Source: Arthrobacter sp. UNC362MFTsu5.1 (lineage in GTDB: Bacteria; Actinomycetota; Actinomycetes; Actinomycetales; Micrococcaceae). Taken from it: a DNA stretch of 64,000 bases. The position numbers and the translations under genes are program-made. How positions within the stretch are numbered: position 1 is the stretch's first letter; every line of letters starts with the position of its first letter. The notes under the pieces were generated by a model. It did no database searches. It saw nothing but the letters and a program-made list of their open reading frames with translations, and had not been told where the DNA came from. The stretch spans positions 62,001 through 126,000 of the forward strand of contig NZ_JMLE01000011.1 of assembly GCF_000685965.1 (NCBI RefSeq), written 5' to 3'. Positions 9,020 to 17,531 of this stretch are shown piece by piece.

Positions 9020-9064
9020 AATTCGAGGTTCGGGGGTGAACGAAAAACTCCCGGAGCCGAGAAT

Positions 9065-9138
<74 letters not shown>

Positions 9139-9148
9139 CAGAATGAAG

Positions 9149-9187
9149 AAAGATCCGCACCGGTTCGCCGGTGCGGATCTTTTTTTT
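9149..9187 (+). terminator. Rho-independent terminator of tRNA-Arg
   Basis: A 13-bp GC-rich stem (9151-9163 with 9168-9180) has a stable TTCG tetraloop and is followed directly by a run of eight T. This is a classic intrinsic terminator 12 nt after the tRNA. Confidence 0.93.
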
Positions 9188-9297
9188 GTTTCCGTTTGTT
9201 TCAGCTGCGGACCGGTGCGGCCGGCCCCCGGGTGATGCGCCCGGAGGAATGCGCCGGGCGCTGCGCGCGAAGGGCGGGCGGTGCGCCCTCCGGCTGC

Positions 9298-10026
9298 CTA
9301 CTTCTCTATGACCTCGTAGATGCGGTGGCGGATGCCGTCGAAATGGTGGGCAAGCCGTTCAGCGGCCAGCGCCTTGTCCCCGCCTGCCACGGCCTCGTAG
9401 ATGCGGCGGTGCACTGCCGCCATCTCGCTGAGGTCCTCGGCACCGGTGCCGACCTCCAGATGGATCTGCCGGTACACCTTCCAGAAGACGGCCAGCAGGC
9501 TGATCAGCAGGGCGTTGTTGAGCGGCTCGAACAAGCGCCGGTGAAATTCCGCGTCAGCCTCCACAAACGGCTCCCCGGCGGCGGCGAGTTCCTCCATCCG
9601 GGTCACGGACTCCTCAACCGCTGCGAGCTGGCCGGCGGTCATCTTGTCCATCGCGCTGCCGATCAGGCCTGATTCCAGCGCCTGACGGACATCCACCAGC
9701 TCCAGCGCCTCATCGCCCTTATGCCGCAGCGACAGCCTGCCACGGAATGTCATGCCGTCCGCCAGCGCATCAAAGTTGCTGGGTGCCACAAACATGCCGA
9801 ATCCGTGGCGGATCTCGACGACGCCGAGCGCCTGCAGGACCTTGAGGGATTCACGAAGGGTATTGCGGCCCACGCCCAGCGCGAGGGCCAGTTCGTTTTC
9901 GGTGGGAAGCGGGTCACCCGCCTCAAGCTCGCGCTCCAGGATGAGGTCCATGATGTCCGCCTGCAGAGCGCGGAGCCGGGCCTGGGCGCTGAAGCGCGCC
10001 TTCGAAGCGACGCCTGATGTAGTCAT
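9298..10026 (-). CDS. GntR-family regulator, FadR subfamily (FCD domain)
   Basis: This 242-residue protein has an N-terminal GntR winged helix (residues about 12-80: DPLPTENELALALGVGRNTLRESL) and a C-terminal all-helical FCD ligand domain. The metal-binding pattern is visible as DAEFHRRLFEP and HRRIYEAV with a late H..H (LAHHFDGIRHR). Such regulators usually sense organic acids and repress an adjacent catabolic gene. The divergent neighbour is a flavin disulfide reductase, and no sugar-acid enzyme is adjacent, so the ligand is unknown. The start has a purine-rich AGGGGAA before ATG 10026. Confidence 0.88.
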   Translation of the reverse strand: MTTSGVASKARFSAQARLRALQADIMDLILERELEAGDPLPTENELALALGVGRNTLRESLKVLQALGVVEIRHGFGMFVAPSNFDALADGMTFRGRLSLRHKGDEALELVDVRQALESGLIGSAMDKMTAGQLAAVEESVTRMEELAAAGEPFVEADAEFHRRLFEPLNNALLISLLAVFWKVYRQIHLEVGTGAEDLSEMAAVHRRIYEAVAGGDKALAAERLAHHFDGIRHRIYEVIEK

Positions 10027-10186
10027 GGTTCCCCTAACCGAGTGTCCTGAACCACTGTGCTGAGTGGGTCACAGCAAACAATATTGGATGTCCCACCTTC
10101 TGTTAAGTTCCCGCGCTAAACACTGTCCCGGTTCCCCGCGCCCATCCCCTGCGATTCATCCCGCGGATCGGGGCCTTCGCCGGGCG

Positions 10187-10192
10187 TAGTCT
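10187..10192 (+). promoter_or_regulatory. -10 hexamer of the 10199 gene (leaderless geometry)
   Basis: TAGTCT ends exactly 6 nt before ATG 10199, which would start transcription at or beside the start codon. There is no ribosome binding site. The 170-bp gap to the divergent GntR gene probably holds both promoters. Confidence 0.5.
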
Positions 10193-10198
10193 GGTGCC

Positions 10199-11680
10199 AT
10201 GACGGCCAGAGTTGAACGAGAATTCGATGTCATTGTGATCGGCGCCGGAGCCGTGGGGGAAAACGTCGCGGACCGCGTGGTCCAGGGCGGCCTGACCGCG
10301 GTCATCATCGAGGCGGAGCTGGTGGGCGGCGAATGCTCCTACTGGGCCTGCATGCCGTCCAAGGCGCTGCTGCGCCCGGGGACGGCCCTCCATGGCGCAC
10401 AGACGGTGCCCGGTGCCGGGGAGGCCGTCACGCGCACCCTGGACGCCTCCGCCGTCCTCAAGCGCCGCGACTATTTCACGTCGAACTGGCAGGATGACGG
10501 CCAGGTCAAATGGCTTGAGGACACCGGGATCGAACTGATCAGGGGCCGCGGCCGCCTTACCGGTCCGCGAGCCGTCGAAGTGGCCGGGCGCGACGGTGTC
10601 AGCTACCAGCTCGCGGCGAGGCACGCCGTCGTGCTCTGCACCGGTTCTGCCCCCACGGCGCCGCCGGTGGCCGGCCTGGCAGGGCTGGGATATTGGACCA
10701 CCCGCGAGGCCACGTCCGCACGCAGCATTCCGCGCAGCCTGGTGGTCCTCGGCGGCGGGGTGGCCGGGGCCGAGCTGGCGCAGGCTTTCGCCCGGCTGGG
10801 CTGCGCCGTGACGCTCGTGGCGCGCGGCGGGCTGCTCGGCATGTATCCCAAGGACGCCGCAGACCTGGTGCTGGCCGGATTGCGGGCCGACGGCGTGGAC
10901 GTCCGCCTCAACACCGGCACGGAGCGGGTCAGCAAGGGCGGAGGCGGCTCCTTCACCGTTGACCTGGCCGACGGCGACAGCGTCACGGCTGAACGCCTCC
11001 TCGTTGCCACCGGCCGCCACCCTGCGCTGGACGGGCTGGGGCTGGAAACAGTGGGGCTTGGTTCCACCGACGGCAAAGTGCCGCCGCTCCGTACGGACAC
11101 CACGGGCCTGGTGGCGGGGATCGACGAAGGCGCCGGCACCGACGGCGACGGCAACAGCGACGGCGGCTGGCTCTACGCCGTGGGGGACGCGGCCGGCCGG
11201 GTGATGCTGACGCACCAGGGCAAATATTCTGCGCGGGCCACGGGAGATGCCATCGCGGCGCGGGCCAAAGGCGAGCTGAAGGGGGCGCCGGAGCCGTGGA
11301 GCCGCTTCGCGCAGACCGCCAACGAGCATGCCGTGCCCAACGTCGTGTTCACCGACCCTGAGCTGGCCAGCGTGGGCCGGTCCGCGGAGCAGGCACAGAA
11401 GGACGGCTACCGGGTCTCCTCAGTGGAGCTTCCCATCAGCGTCGCGGGGTCTTCGCTGCATTCGGAACACTACGAGGGCTGGGCCCAGCTGGTGGTGGAC
11501 GAGGACCGGAAGGTGCTCCTCGGCGCCACCTTCGCCGGCCCGGACGTGGCGGAACTCCTGCACGCCGCCACCATCGCGGTGGTGGGCGAGGTGCCGCTGG
11601 ACCGGCTGTGGCACGCCGTGCCGTCCTATCCCACGGTCAGCGAAGTGTGGCTGCGCCTGCTGGAGGAGTACGGACTCTGA
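10199..11680 (+). CDS. FAD-dependent pyridine nucleotide-disulfide oxidoreductase
   Basis: This 493-residue protein belongs to the dihydrolipoamide dehydrogenase/mercuric reductase class I family. It has an N-terminal FAD Rossmann fold (VIGAGAVG, 13-20), the redox-active pair CSYWAC (Cys46, Cys51) and a second NAD(P) Rossmann motif (LGGGVAGAELAQ). The FAD motif YAVGDAAG and a C-terminal dimerisation domain follow. The catalytic His-Glu dyad usual at the C-terminus of lipoamide dehydrogenases is not evident: the end reads AVPSYPTVSEVWLRLLEEYGL, where HxHPTxxE is replaced by AVPSYPTVSE. It is therefore unlikely to be the lipoamide enzyme of PDH. The substrate is unknown. It is divergent from a GntR regulator. 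Confidence 0.87.
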   Translation: MTARVEREFDVIVIGAGAVGENVADRVVQGGLTAVIIEAELVGGECSYWACMPSKALLRPGTALHGAQTVPGAGEAVTRTLDASAVLKRRDYFTSNWQDDGQVKWLEDTGIELIRGRGRLTGPRAVEVAGRDGVSYQLAARHAVVLCTGSAPTAPPVAGLAGLGYWTTREATSARSIPRSLVVLGGGVAGAELAQAFARLGCAVTLVARGGLLGMYPKDAADLVLAGLRADGVDVRLNTGTERVSKGGGGSFTVDLADGDSVTAERLLVATGRHPALDGLGLETVGLGSTDGKVPPLRTDTTGLVAGIDEGAGTDGDGNSDGGWLYAVGDAAGRVMLTHQGKYSARATGDAIAARAKGELKGAPEPWSRFAQTANEHAVPNVVFTDPELASVGRSAEQAQKDGYRVSSVELPISVAGSSLHSEHYEGWAQLVVDEDRKVLLGATFAGPDVAELLHAATIAVVGEVPLDRLWHAVPSYPTVSEVWLRLLEEYGL

Positions 11681-11708
11681 CTGTTTGGTCACACCTCGGC
11701 CTATCTAT

Positions 11709-11737
11709 TTGAACTGACCAGTCAGTTTAGTTAGCCT
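11709..11737 (+). promoter_or_regulatory. Promoter with palindromic TetR-type operator
   Basis: A -35 TTGAAC (11709-11714) and a -10-like TAGCCT (11732-11737) are 17 bp apart. The palindrome AACTGACCAGTCAGTT (11712-11727, 7-bp arms with a CA centre) overlaps the -35 and fills most of the spacer. The operon ends with a TetR gene (14466-15083), so autoregulation is likely. Confidence 0.72.
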
Positions 11738-11767
11738 TGTAGCAGACACCCACTGCGAAAGGCTTCC

Positions 11768-12436
11768 ATGCTCTCGGTTCGACAGCTTCACGTGAACGGC
11801 CGGCTGGACGATCTGCTCCCTCCCACGTCGCTCCAGGCTCGGCGCGGCGAACTGCTCCTGGTTTCCGGCACGCGCCAGGACCAGAGGACCGCACTGGCAC
11901 TCACCCTGAGCGGGCGGATGAAACTCTCCTCCGGCGAGCTCCTGTGGGACGGCCGGGCGAAGACGAAGCACCTCCGGGCGGCCAGCTCGCTCGTGGACGC
12001 GCCCGGCGTCAACGAACCGGAACAGCACTTGAGCGTGCGGGATCTCGTCACGGAAGACCTTGCGCTGATCCCGCGGCGCTATCGCGGCGCACTCCTCAGC
12101 AAACCGTGGCTCAAGGTCAACCGGTTCGAGGACATCGCCGGGCTCTGGACGGAACAGCTGGCCCCGGCCAAGCGCATCGAACTGCTCACCGCCCTCGCGC
12201 TCGCCAACCCGCACACGGACCTTCTGGTGGTGGACTCCCCCGACCGCCATAGCGCGGATCCCGCGGACTGGCTGCCGCGGCTCCGGGAGCTGGCCTACGA
12301 CGGCGGCCGGCCGCTCGCCGTCGTCGCCACCGTGGCTGCCCTCCCGGAGACCTGGACAGGCCCCGGCGCGGTGATCGGCAACGCTGTGCCGGACAAAGAC
12401 TCCAGCCCCGAAAACGAAACAGAGGACGCAAAGTGA
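11768..12436 (+). CDS. Degenerate ABC-transporter ATPase-like protein
   Basis: This 222-residue protein has the layout of an ABC ATPase (MLSVRQLHVNGRL at the start, a DLLVVDSPD segment near residue 155) but lacks working motifs. The Walker A position reads SGTRQDQRT with no GKS/T lysine. The signature LSGGQ is replaced by LAPAKRIELL. The residue after the Walker B aspartate is Ser instead of the catalytic Glu. It overlaps the next gene by 4 bp (GTGA) and is probably cotranslated with it. It may be a structural partner of the YhgE/Pip protein rather than an energy source. The family assignment is by layout. Confidence 0.68.
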   Translation: MLSVRQLHVNGRLDDLLPPTSLQARRGELLLVSGTRQDQRTALALTLSGRMKLSSGELLWDGRAKTKHLRAASSLVDAPGVNEPEQHLSVRDLVTEDLALIPRRYRGALLSKPWLKVNRFEDIAGLWTEQLAPAKRIELLTALALANPHTDLLVVDSPDRHSADPADWLPRLRELAYDGGRPLAVVATVAALPETWTGPGAVIGNAVPDKDSSPENETEDAK

Positions 12437-14469
12437 CTGTGCTGCGGCTGGCCCGCTCCGAACTCAAGCGCATGACCGGCGGGCTGCTGCCCAAGCTGAC
12501 CATCCTTGCCCTGACCATGGTTCCGCTCCTGTACGGCGCGGTGTATCTGTATGCCAACTGGGATCCGTACAGCAACCTGGACCAAATCGATGCGGCCCTG
12601 GTGGTGGAAGACACCGGCGCCACCTCCAGCGACGGGACGCAGCTGCAGGCTGGCCGGACCGTGGCGGACAGCCTGGTGGACGGGCACGTGTTCAACTGGC
12701 AGTCCGTGGATTCCGCCGAGCAGGCTGACCAGGGCGTCAGCAGCGGCAAGTATGCCTTCGCCCTCAAGATTCCAAAGGATTTCTCCGCCAACCTCGTTTC
12801 CCCCGGCAGCTTTGACGCCGCCAACCAGGCCATGCTCAACGTGACCACCAACGACGCCAACAACTACCTCCTGAGCACCATCGTGGACAAGCTGACCACG
12901 GCCGTCCACTCAAGCGTGGCCAAGGAAGTGGGCGAGGAAAGCGCCAACCAGCTGCTCACCGGCTTCGGCACCATCCACACGCAGATGGTCAAAGCCGCCG
13001 ACGGCGCCGGCCAGCTTTCTGACGGCGTGACCAGGCTCCACGACGGCACGGTCACCCTGCATGACGGCACCTCGCAGCTGAGCGCCGGCGTCGGTGAGCT
13101 CTATGCCGGACAGGTTAAGCTCCGCGACGGCGCCACCCAGCTGGACGCCGGCGCGGCCCGGCTCAGCGACGGACTCGGGCAACTGAAAGATAAGACAGCC
13201 TCGCTCCCCGCAGATTCACAAAAGCTTGCCGACGGTGCCGCGCAGGTCGCCGCCGGAAACGCCACGTTGAACACCAAGGTGCAGGACGTCGTCGGTCAAT
13301 TGAACGCCGCGGACCAGGGGCTGCGGAACCGTGTAGTGGAGTCAAACGGCCGGCTGCTGGCCGCCGGAATCATCACCCAGACGCAGGCGGACAGCATCCT
13401 CGCGGACTTCGACGCAGCAGCAGCCTCCGGGCCGGTGGCTGACGCCAAGGCGAAGATCCAGTCCGACGCCGCGCAGATCCAGCAGCTCGCGGACGGCTCC
13501 GCCGCCGTCAGTGCCGGTGCCGCCAAACTGGCAGCGGCCACGCCCGCCCTGACCGGCGCCATCGCCCAGGCGTCCGCCGGCGCGGACCAGCTCCATACCG
13601 GGACTTCCGCCTTGGCGGCCGGCGAACAAAGTGCCGTTGACGGCACCGCGAAGCTCGCCGAAGGTGCCGGCGCGCTCGACGGCGGTGCGGCACAGCTTGA
13701 GGACGGCGCCGCCACGGCCGCCAGCGGGGCAGGCACCCTGGCCTCGGAACTGGCCAAGGGGGCCGGCCAGGTGCCCAACCCCGATGACGCGCAGAAGAGC
13801 AGCCTGTCCAAGGTGATGGCCGATCCCGTGGCCGTCAGCAATATCTCGCAGGCGAAAGCCGGGTCCTACGGGGCAGGCCTGGCGCCCTTCTTCCTTACCC
13901 TTGCCCTCTGGATCGGCATCTTCATGCTCATCCAGGCCATGCGGCCCATTACGCAGCGGGCGCTGGCGTCCAACGCGCCGTCATGGAAGATCGCCCTGGG
14001 CGGCTGGCTGCCGTTCCTCGCCGTCTCGGTCGTCCAGGCGAGCCTGCTTACCCTGGTGGTGGACGTGGCGCTGGGCCTCAACCCCGCCCACCCGGTGCTG
14101 ATGTGGCTGTTCATGCTGGCGGCCGCGATGGCGTTCAGTGCCATCATCCAGGGCGTCGTCGCACTGCTTGGGTCCCCGGGGAAGCTGGTGGTGCTGATCC
14201 TGCTGGTGCTCCAGCTGGTGTCATCCGGCGGCACCTTCCCCTGGCAGACCACTCCCCCGCCCCTGCACGTGGTGCATGAGATCCTCCCCATGGGCTACGT
14301 GGTGACCGGCATGCGGCACCTGATCTACGGCGCGGACCTGTCCATGATCCTGCCAACCGTGGCGGGCCTGTTTGGCTACACTGTGCTGGGGGCCGCGCTG
14401 TCAACGCTGGCCGTCCACAAGCACAAGTTCTGGACCTTGAAGTCCCTGAAACCGGAGATCGCCGTATGA
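12433..14469 (+). CDS. YhgE/Pip-family membrane protein with LxxG heptad repeats
   Basis: This 678-residue protein has one N-terminal membrane helix (about residues 20-37) followed by the YhgE/Pip segment PYSNLDQIDAALVVEDTG. Then comes a long extracytoplasmic region and about five to six C-terminal helices of ABC-2 type (from about residue 475). The outer region holds tandem heptads of the type L-x-D/A-G-x-x-x at about 190-255 and 350-440, which predicts a rod or coil. Relatives include phage infection protein Pip and the type VII secretion factor EsaA, but no type VII genes are visible here. It is the middle gene of a TetR-controlled operon. Export or envelope function is an inference. Confidence 0.88.
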   Translation: MTVLRLARSELKRMTGGLLPKLTILALTMVPLLYGAVYLYANWDPYSNLDQIDAALVVEDTGATSSDGTQLQAGRTVADSLVDGHVFNWQSVDSAEQADQGVSSGKYAFALKIPKDFSANLVSPGSFDAANQAMLNVTTNDANNYLLSTIVDKLTTAVHSSVAKEVGEESANQLLTGFGTIHTQMVKAADGAGQLSDGVTRLHDGTVTLHDGTSQLSAGVGELYAGQVKLRDGATQLDAGAARLSDGLGQLKDKTASLPADSQKLADGAAQVAAGNATLNTKVQDVVGQLNAADQGLRNRVVESNGRLLAAGIITQTQADSILADFDAAAASGPVADAKAKIQSDAAQIQQLADGSAAVSAGAAKLAAATPALTGAIAQASAGADQLHTGTSALAAGEQSAVDGTAKLAEGAGALDGGAAQLEDGAATAASGAGTLASELAKGAGQVPNPDDAQKSSLSKVMADPVAVSNISQAKAGSYGAGLAPFFLTLALWIGIFMLIQAMRPITQRALASNAPSWKIALGGWLPFLAVSVVQASLLTLVVDVALGLNPAHPVLMWLFMLAAAMAFSAIIQGVVALLGSPGKLVVLILLVLQLVSSGGTFPWQTTPPPLHVVHEILPMGYVVTGMRHLIYGADLSMILPTVAGLFGYTVLGAALSTLAVHKHKFWTLKSLKPEIAV

Positions 14470-15083
14470 GCATGCAGGAAGCCGGCGAAAAGAAGCTCCG
14501 GCCGGCCCGTACGAATGCCACCAAGCAGAAGTTGTTCGATGCCTCCATGGAGCTGATCGGAGAGCGTGGCGCGGCCGGGGTCACCGTGGACGAGATCGCG
14601 GCGGCAGCAGGCGTCTCCAAAGGCACCGTGTACTACAACTTCGGCAGCAAGTCCGATCTGATCGCCCAGCTGCTGCGCCACGGCGTGGACATCCTGCATG
14701 CCCGGCTGCTGAGCGTGCAAGACTCCTCTGCCGATCCGTTGGCGGCCATGGACGGAATGATCGGCCAGGCCATGGACTTCATGGCCGAGTACCCGTCCTT
14801 TGCCCGGCTTTGGGTCAGTGAGAACTGGCGGATTCCCAGCGAATGGCAGGACACCTTTGCCGAGCTCCGCGGCCGCCTCCTCGAAGTGATCGGCGCGGCC
14901 ATCGAGCGCGTCGCGGCGCAGTACCCCGTGGATGAATCCATCTCTCGGGGCAGCCTGGAAACGGCCATCTTCGGCGCCTGCTTCGTGGTGGGCCTGGACC
15001 GCCAGACCTACAACCCCGAACGCACCCGCGAACAAAGTGTTGCGGCCATTATGGCAATCATGCGTGGCTACGTCCGGAAGTAG
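14466..15083 (+). CDS. TetR-family repressor of the YhgE/Pip operon
   Basis: This 205-residue protein has an N-terminal TetR helix-turn-helix (residues about 14-60: ASMELIGERGAAGVTVDEIAAAAGVSKGTVYYNFGSK is the region) and a helical ligand domain. Its ATG overlaps the stop of the membrane gene (ATGA), so the three genes form one translationally coupled operon. The perfect palindrome in the operon promoter at 11712-11727 is its likely operator. The ligand is unknown, probably a membrane-active compound if the operon is protective. Confidence 0.9.
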   Translation: MSMQEAGEKKLRPARTNATKQKLFDASMELIGERGAAGVTVDEIAAAAGVSKGTVYYNFGSKSDLIAQLLRHGVDILHARLLSVQDSSADPLAAMDGMIGQAMDFMAEYPSFARLWVSENWRIPSEWQDTFAELRGRLLEVIGAAIERVAAQYPVDESISRGSLETAIFGACFVVGLDRQTYNPERTREQSVAAIMAIMRGYVRK

Positions 15084-15107
15084 CCCGGATCGGGGAAGAT
15101 TAGTCAC

Positions 15108-15731
15108 ATGCGCCACATGGGTAACAGCGGAAGGACAGCCATCGTTGCGGCTTTCGCCGCTGCGGTCCTCCTGGTGCTCTCCGCGATCACGCTTGAAGAG
15201 GCCGTGCTGTACACGTTCCTCGGGGCCGTGGCGGTGGGATACCTTGCCTCGGTCATCCAGGTGGTGGCCCGGGGACGCAACCTGGCCCTCCTGGCGGGAG
15301 GCGTCGGGACCAGCCTGTTCATCGGGTTCGCCATCGCCTTCCTCCGCATGTGGGGACTGGCGTTCACGGCCGAGCCGGACTCGCTGGGAGCGGCTGTCAC
15401 CACCCAGGACTCCGACATCTACTTCTACCTCGCCGCTGTTTCCGGCGTCGGAACGCTCCTGGTGCTCTTCGCCGGCGCTGTGTGGCCGGCCGGCAAGCGG
15501 CTCCGGTCCGGCCGCGATCAGTCCAGGCGCACGCAGCCGGTCCGGCGCAAGCCCGCAACCGCTGCCCGGCGGCCAGCGGCCCGGCAGACGCCCCGTCCGG
15601 CCGCGGGCACCACTTACGGGCGCGTCCCCGCGTCCCGTTCAGGTGCCGCCCGCGCTCCGGCGGCCAAGCGGGCCCCGTCGGCGGCGGCCAAGTCGCCTAA
15701 ATCCCCGGCAAAGGCCGCATCACGGCGTTGA
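15108..15731 (+). CDS. Small membrane protein with long basic Arg/Ala/Pro tail
   Basis: This 207-residue protein has four predicted membrane helices in residues 1-130 (AFAAAVLLVLSAI, FLGAVAVGYLASVI, LLAGGVGTSLFIGFAIAFL, YLAAVSGVGTLLVLFAG). A basic disordered tail rich in Arg, Ala, Pro and Lys follows and ends SPAKAASRR. The tail looks like the histone-like tails of actinobacterial proteins and could bind nucleic acid or acidic polymers. The last 118 bp overlap the convergent EamA gene. AAGATT 6 nt before ATG 15108 is a possible -10 for leaderless expression. Function unknown. Confidence 0.72.
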   Translation: MRHMGNSGRTAIVAAFAAAVLLVLSAITLEEAVLYTFLGAVAVGYLASVIQVVARGRNLALLAGGVGTSLFIGFAIAFLRMWGLAFTAEPDSLGAAVTTQDSDIYFYLAAVSGVGTLLVLFAGAVWPAGKRLRSGRDQSRRTQPVRRKPATAARRPAARQTPRPAAGTTYGRVPASRSGAARAPAAKRAPSAAAKSPKSPAKAASRR

Positions 15732-16633
15732 GCATGCCATCGTCGCTGGCCCGGGGTGGCCCCGTTCCGGCCCGGCCGGAGTACGGCGATAGCAACCCCG
15801 GCCAGCAGGAGGAGTCCGCCAGCCACCTCGGCCGGTGAAGGGACCTCGCCCAGGACCAGCCACGCCGTCGTCATTCCCACCACCGGGACAAGCAGGGTGA
15901 AGGGAACCACCGCCGACGACGGATACATGCCCAGGAGCCAGTTCCAGATTCCGTAACCCACCAGGGACCCCAGGACTGCCGTGTAGATGGCGCTCAGGAT
16001 GGTGACCACTTGCAGGCCGGCCAGGGTCCCGCCCACGGCGGCCGGGCCGTCGATCAGCAGTGAGAGGCCGATCAGGGGCAGCGGAACCACCGTTCCGGAC
16101 CATACAACGAGCCCCAGGCCGGAGGATGCCCTGGCCTGCCGGGCAATGATGTTGCCGGCCGCCCAGGACAGCGCCGCCGCCAGGACAATGATCAGGGGAA
16201 GGACAGGGGCCACCATGCTGCGGCCCACTGCCACCACCGCGAGGCCGGCCACCCCGAGGACGACGCCGGTGAACTGCCTGCCGCTGGGACGTTCCCCCAG
16301 GATTCCGGCAGCCAGCAGAACGGTAAGCAACACCTGTGCCTGCAGTACCAGGGAGGCCAGCCCTGCAGGCATGCCCAGCGCCATGGCCAGGTAGAGGAGC
16401 CCGAATTGTCCGGCACTCATGAAGAGGCCGACGCCGAGGATGGCCCGCCAACTGACAGCGGGCCTGCGGATGAAGAAGATCCAGGGGAAGACAACCAGGA
16501 TGAAGCGCATGGCTACAAAAAGCAGGGGCGGCACTTCCATGCCGTCTGCGTGCAGGCCAAGGTCGATCGCAACGAAATTGGCGCCCCACAGGACGGCCAC
16601 AAGGACCGCCAGTGCGGAATGTCGAAAGTTCAC
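15614..16633 (-). CDS. EamA/DMT-superfamily exporter
   Basis: This 339-residue protein has about ten membrane helices in two EamA repeats, with the family segments VAVLWGANFVAIDLG near the N-terminus and SAAVVPFTLLVPVVGM in the second repeat. EamA proteins export amino acids, purines or other metabolites (RhtA/YdeD type). The start is GTG 16633. The last roughly 45 residues are a hydrophilic tail (RNGATPGQRRW onward), and its final 39 codons lie on the opposite strand of the upstream gene's basic tail. The substrate is not predictable. Confidence 0.85.
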   Translation of the reverse strand: MNFRHSALAVLVAVLWGANFVAIDLGLHADGMEVPPLLFVAMRFILVVFPWIFFIRRPAVSWRAILGVGLFMSAGQFGLLYLAMALGMPAGLASLVLQAQVLLTVLLAAGILGERPSGRQFTGVVLGVAGLAVVAVGRSMVAPVLPLIIVLAAALSWAAGNIIARQARASSGLGLVVWSGTVVPLPLIGLSLLIDGPAAVGGTLAGLQVVTILSAIYTAVLGSLVGYGIWNWLLGMYPSSAVVPFTLLVPVVGMTTAWLVLGEVPSPAEVAGGLLLLAGVAIAVLRPGRNGATPGQRRWHAQRRDAAFAGDLGDLAAADGARLAAGARAAPERDAGTRP

Positions 16634-16678
16634 TCTGCGGGCTGCGGGTTCAGGAAGTCCGTGTCACCGGGCTCGTTC

Positions 16679-17434
16679 TCAGAGATTCCGGGGCCGCTCT
16701 CCGGGAGTCCCGTCCCCACGGCGGTCAGGCACGTCGTCACGGGCCGCGTCGCGGTCGGCAACATCGCGCTCCGTCGCATCACGGTCGGCAGCCTCACCCT
16801 GGCGAGGTGTTCCCGACTCAGGGGTGCCCGTCTCAGGTGTGCCCGGCTCGGTGGTGCGCGGTTCAGTGGTGCCCGGGGCGGCGGGGACGGCGTCCCCCCG
16901 CCCGCGGGTTCCGGCTTCGGCGCGCGTCTGCGGCTCGGCAGGTGTGGTCTCAACGTGCCGGTCGGCGTCGTGCCGGTCGGCGTCGTGCCGGTCCGCGTCG
17001 TGCCGGTCCGCGTCATGGCGATCGGTGTCATGGCGGTCCGTGTCGTGACGGTCGGCGTCGTGCCGGTCCGAGTCGTGCCGGTCGGCATCGGGCCGCTCAG
17101 CGGTGACTACGTCCGGATCAACCTCGTCGGCTTTACGCAGCTGCTCCTGCGACGAGGCCCGCACGCGTTCGGCTTCTGCTTGCTTCTCGCGGGCGTCGCG
17201 GCGCAGGCGCTCTGCCTCGACTTCGGCCTGCTTGGCGTCGGCTTCGGCACGTGCTGCTTTGGCCTCGCGTTCCCGCGCTCCAAGCTCGTAGGCCATGGCT
17301 TTTTCACGGATCTCCGCGGCCCGGTTCCGGTCCGCCTCCAGCTTGCGCTTCCGGTTGAAGAACAGCACCGCGGCAATGATCGCAGCCACCACCACGACAC
17401 CGATAATGATCCCCACAAGCTGTCCTGAGTCCAC
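16679..17434 (-). CDS. Membrane-anchored coiled-coil protein with nine DADRH repeats
   Basis: This 251-residue protein starts at GTG 17434 after AGGAG. It has one N-terminal membrane helix (LVGIIIGVVVVAAIIAAVLF) and a charged Ala/Glu/Arg coiled coil (about 30-105). Nine tandem copies of D-A/S/T-D-R-H follow (116-160), then a Thr/Glu/Pro/Gly-rich disordered tail. The anchor plus alternating Asp/Arg/His suggests a cytoplasmic scaffold or metal-binding region. The N-terminal two-thirds resemble actinobacterial proteins with no assigned role. Codon choice inside the repeats varies, which argues for selection on the peptide. Confidence 0.8.
   Translation of the reverse strand: MDSGQLVGIIIGVVVVAAIIAAVLFFNRKRKLEADRNRAAEIREKAMAYELGAREREAKAARAEADAKQAEVEAERLRRDAREKQAEAERVRASSQEQLRKADEVDPDVVTAERPDADRHDSDRHDADRHDTDRHDTDRHDADRHDADRHDADRHDADRHVETTPAEPQTRAEAGTRGRGDAVPAAPGTTEPRTTEPGTPETGTPESGTPRQGEAADRDATERDVADRDAARDDVPDRRGDGTPGERPRNL
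16955..17089 (-). repeat. Nine 15-bp tandem repeats encoding D-x-D-R-H
   Basis: This 135-bp stretch has nine units that encode D-[A/S/T]-D-R-H with no interruption. Units differ at wobble positions and at the second residue. Repeat number may vary between strains by slippage or recombination. Confidence 0.9.
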
Positions 17435-17484
17435 GTTGTTCTCCTCTTAACCGGGGCACTGATGAATATCTCCAGTAAACATCA

Positions 17485-17530
17485 CAAACCCCGCACTGGC
17501 CATGAACCGCACGCCAGCGGGCAGGGTTTT
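17485..17530 (-). terminator. Hairpin after the SixA-like gene
   Basis: Imperfect arms at 17486-17500 and 17513-17529 pair as AAACCC...GGGTTT with GC-rich inner pairs. They begin directly after the stop codon of the phosphatase gene on the reverse strand. The T-tract is short. Confidence 0.5.
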
Positions 17531-17531
17531 C

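Noticed and set aside
16955..17089. Possible CRISPR-like direct repeats
   Set aside because: The 15-bp units have no spacers and are in frame within a protein; they encode the DADRH peptide repeat.
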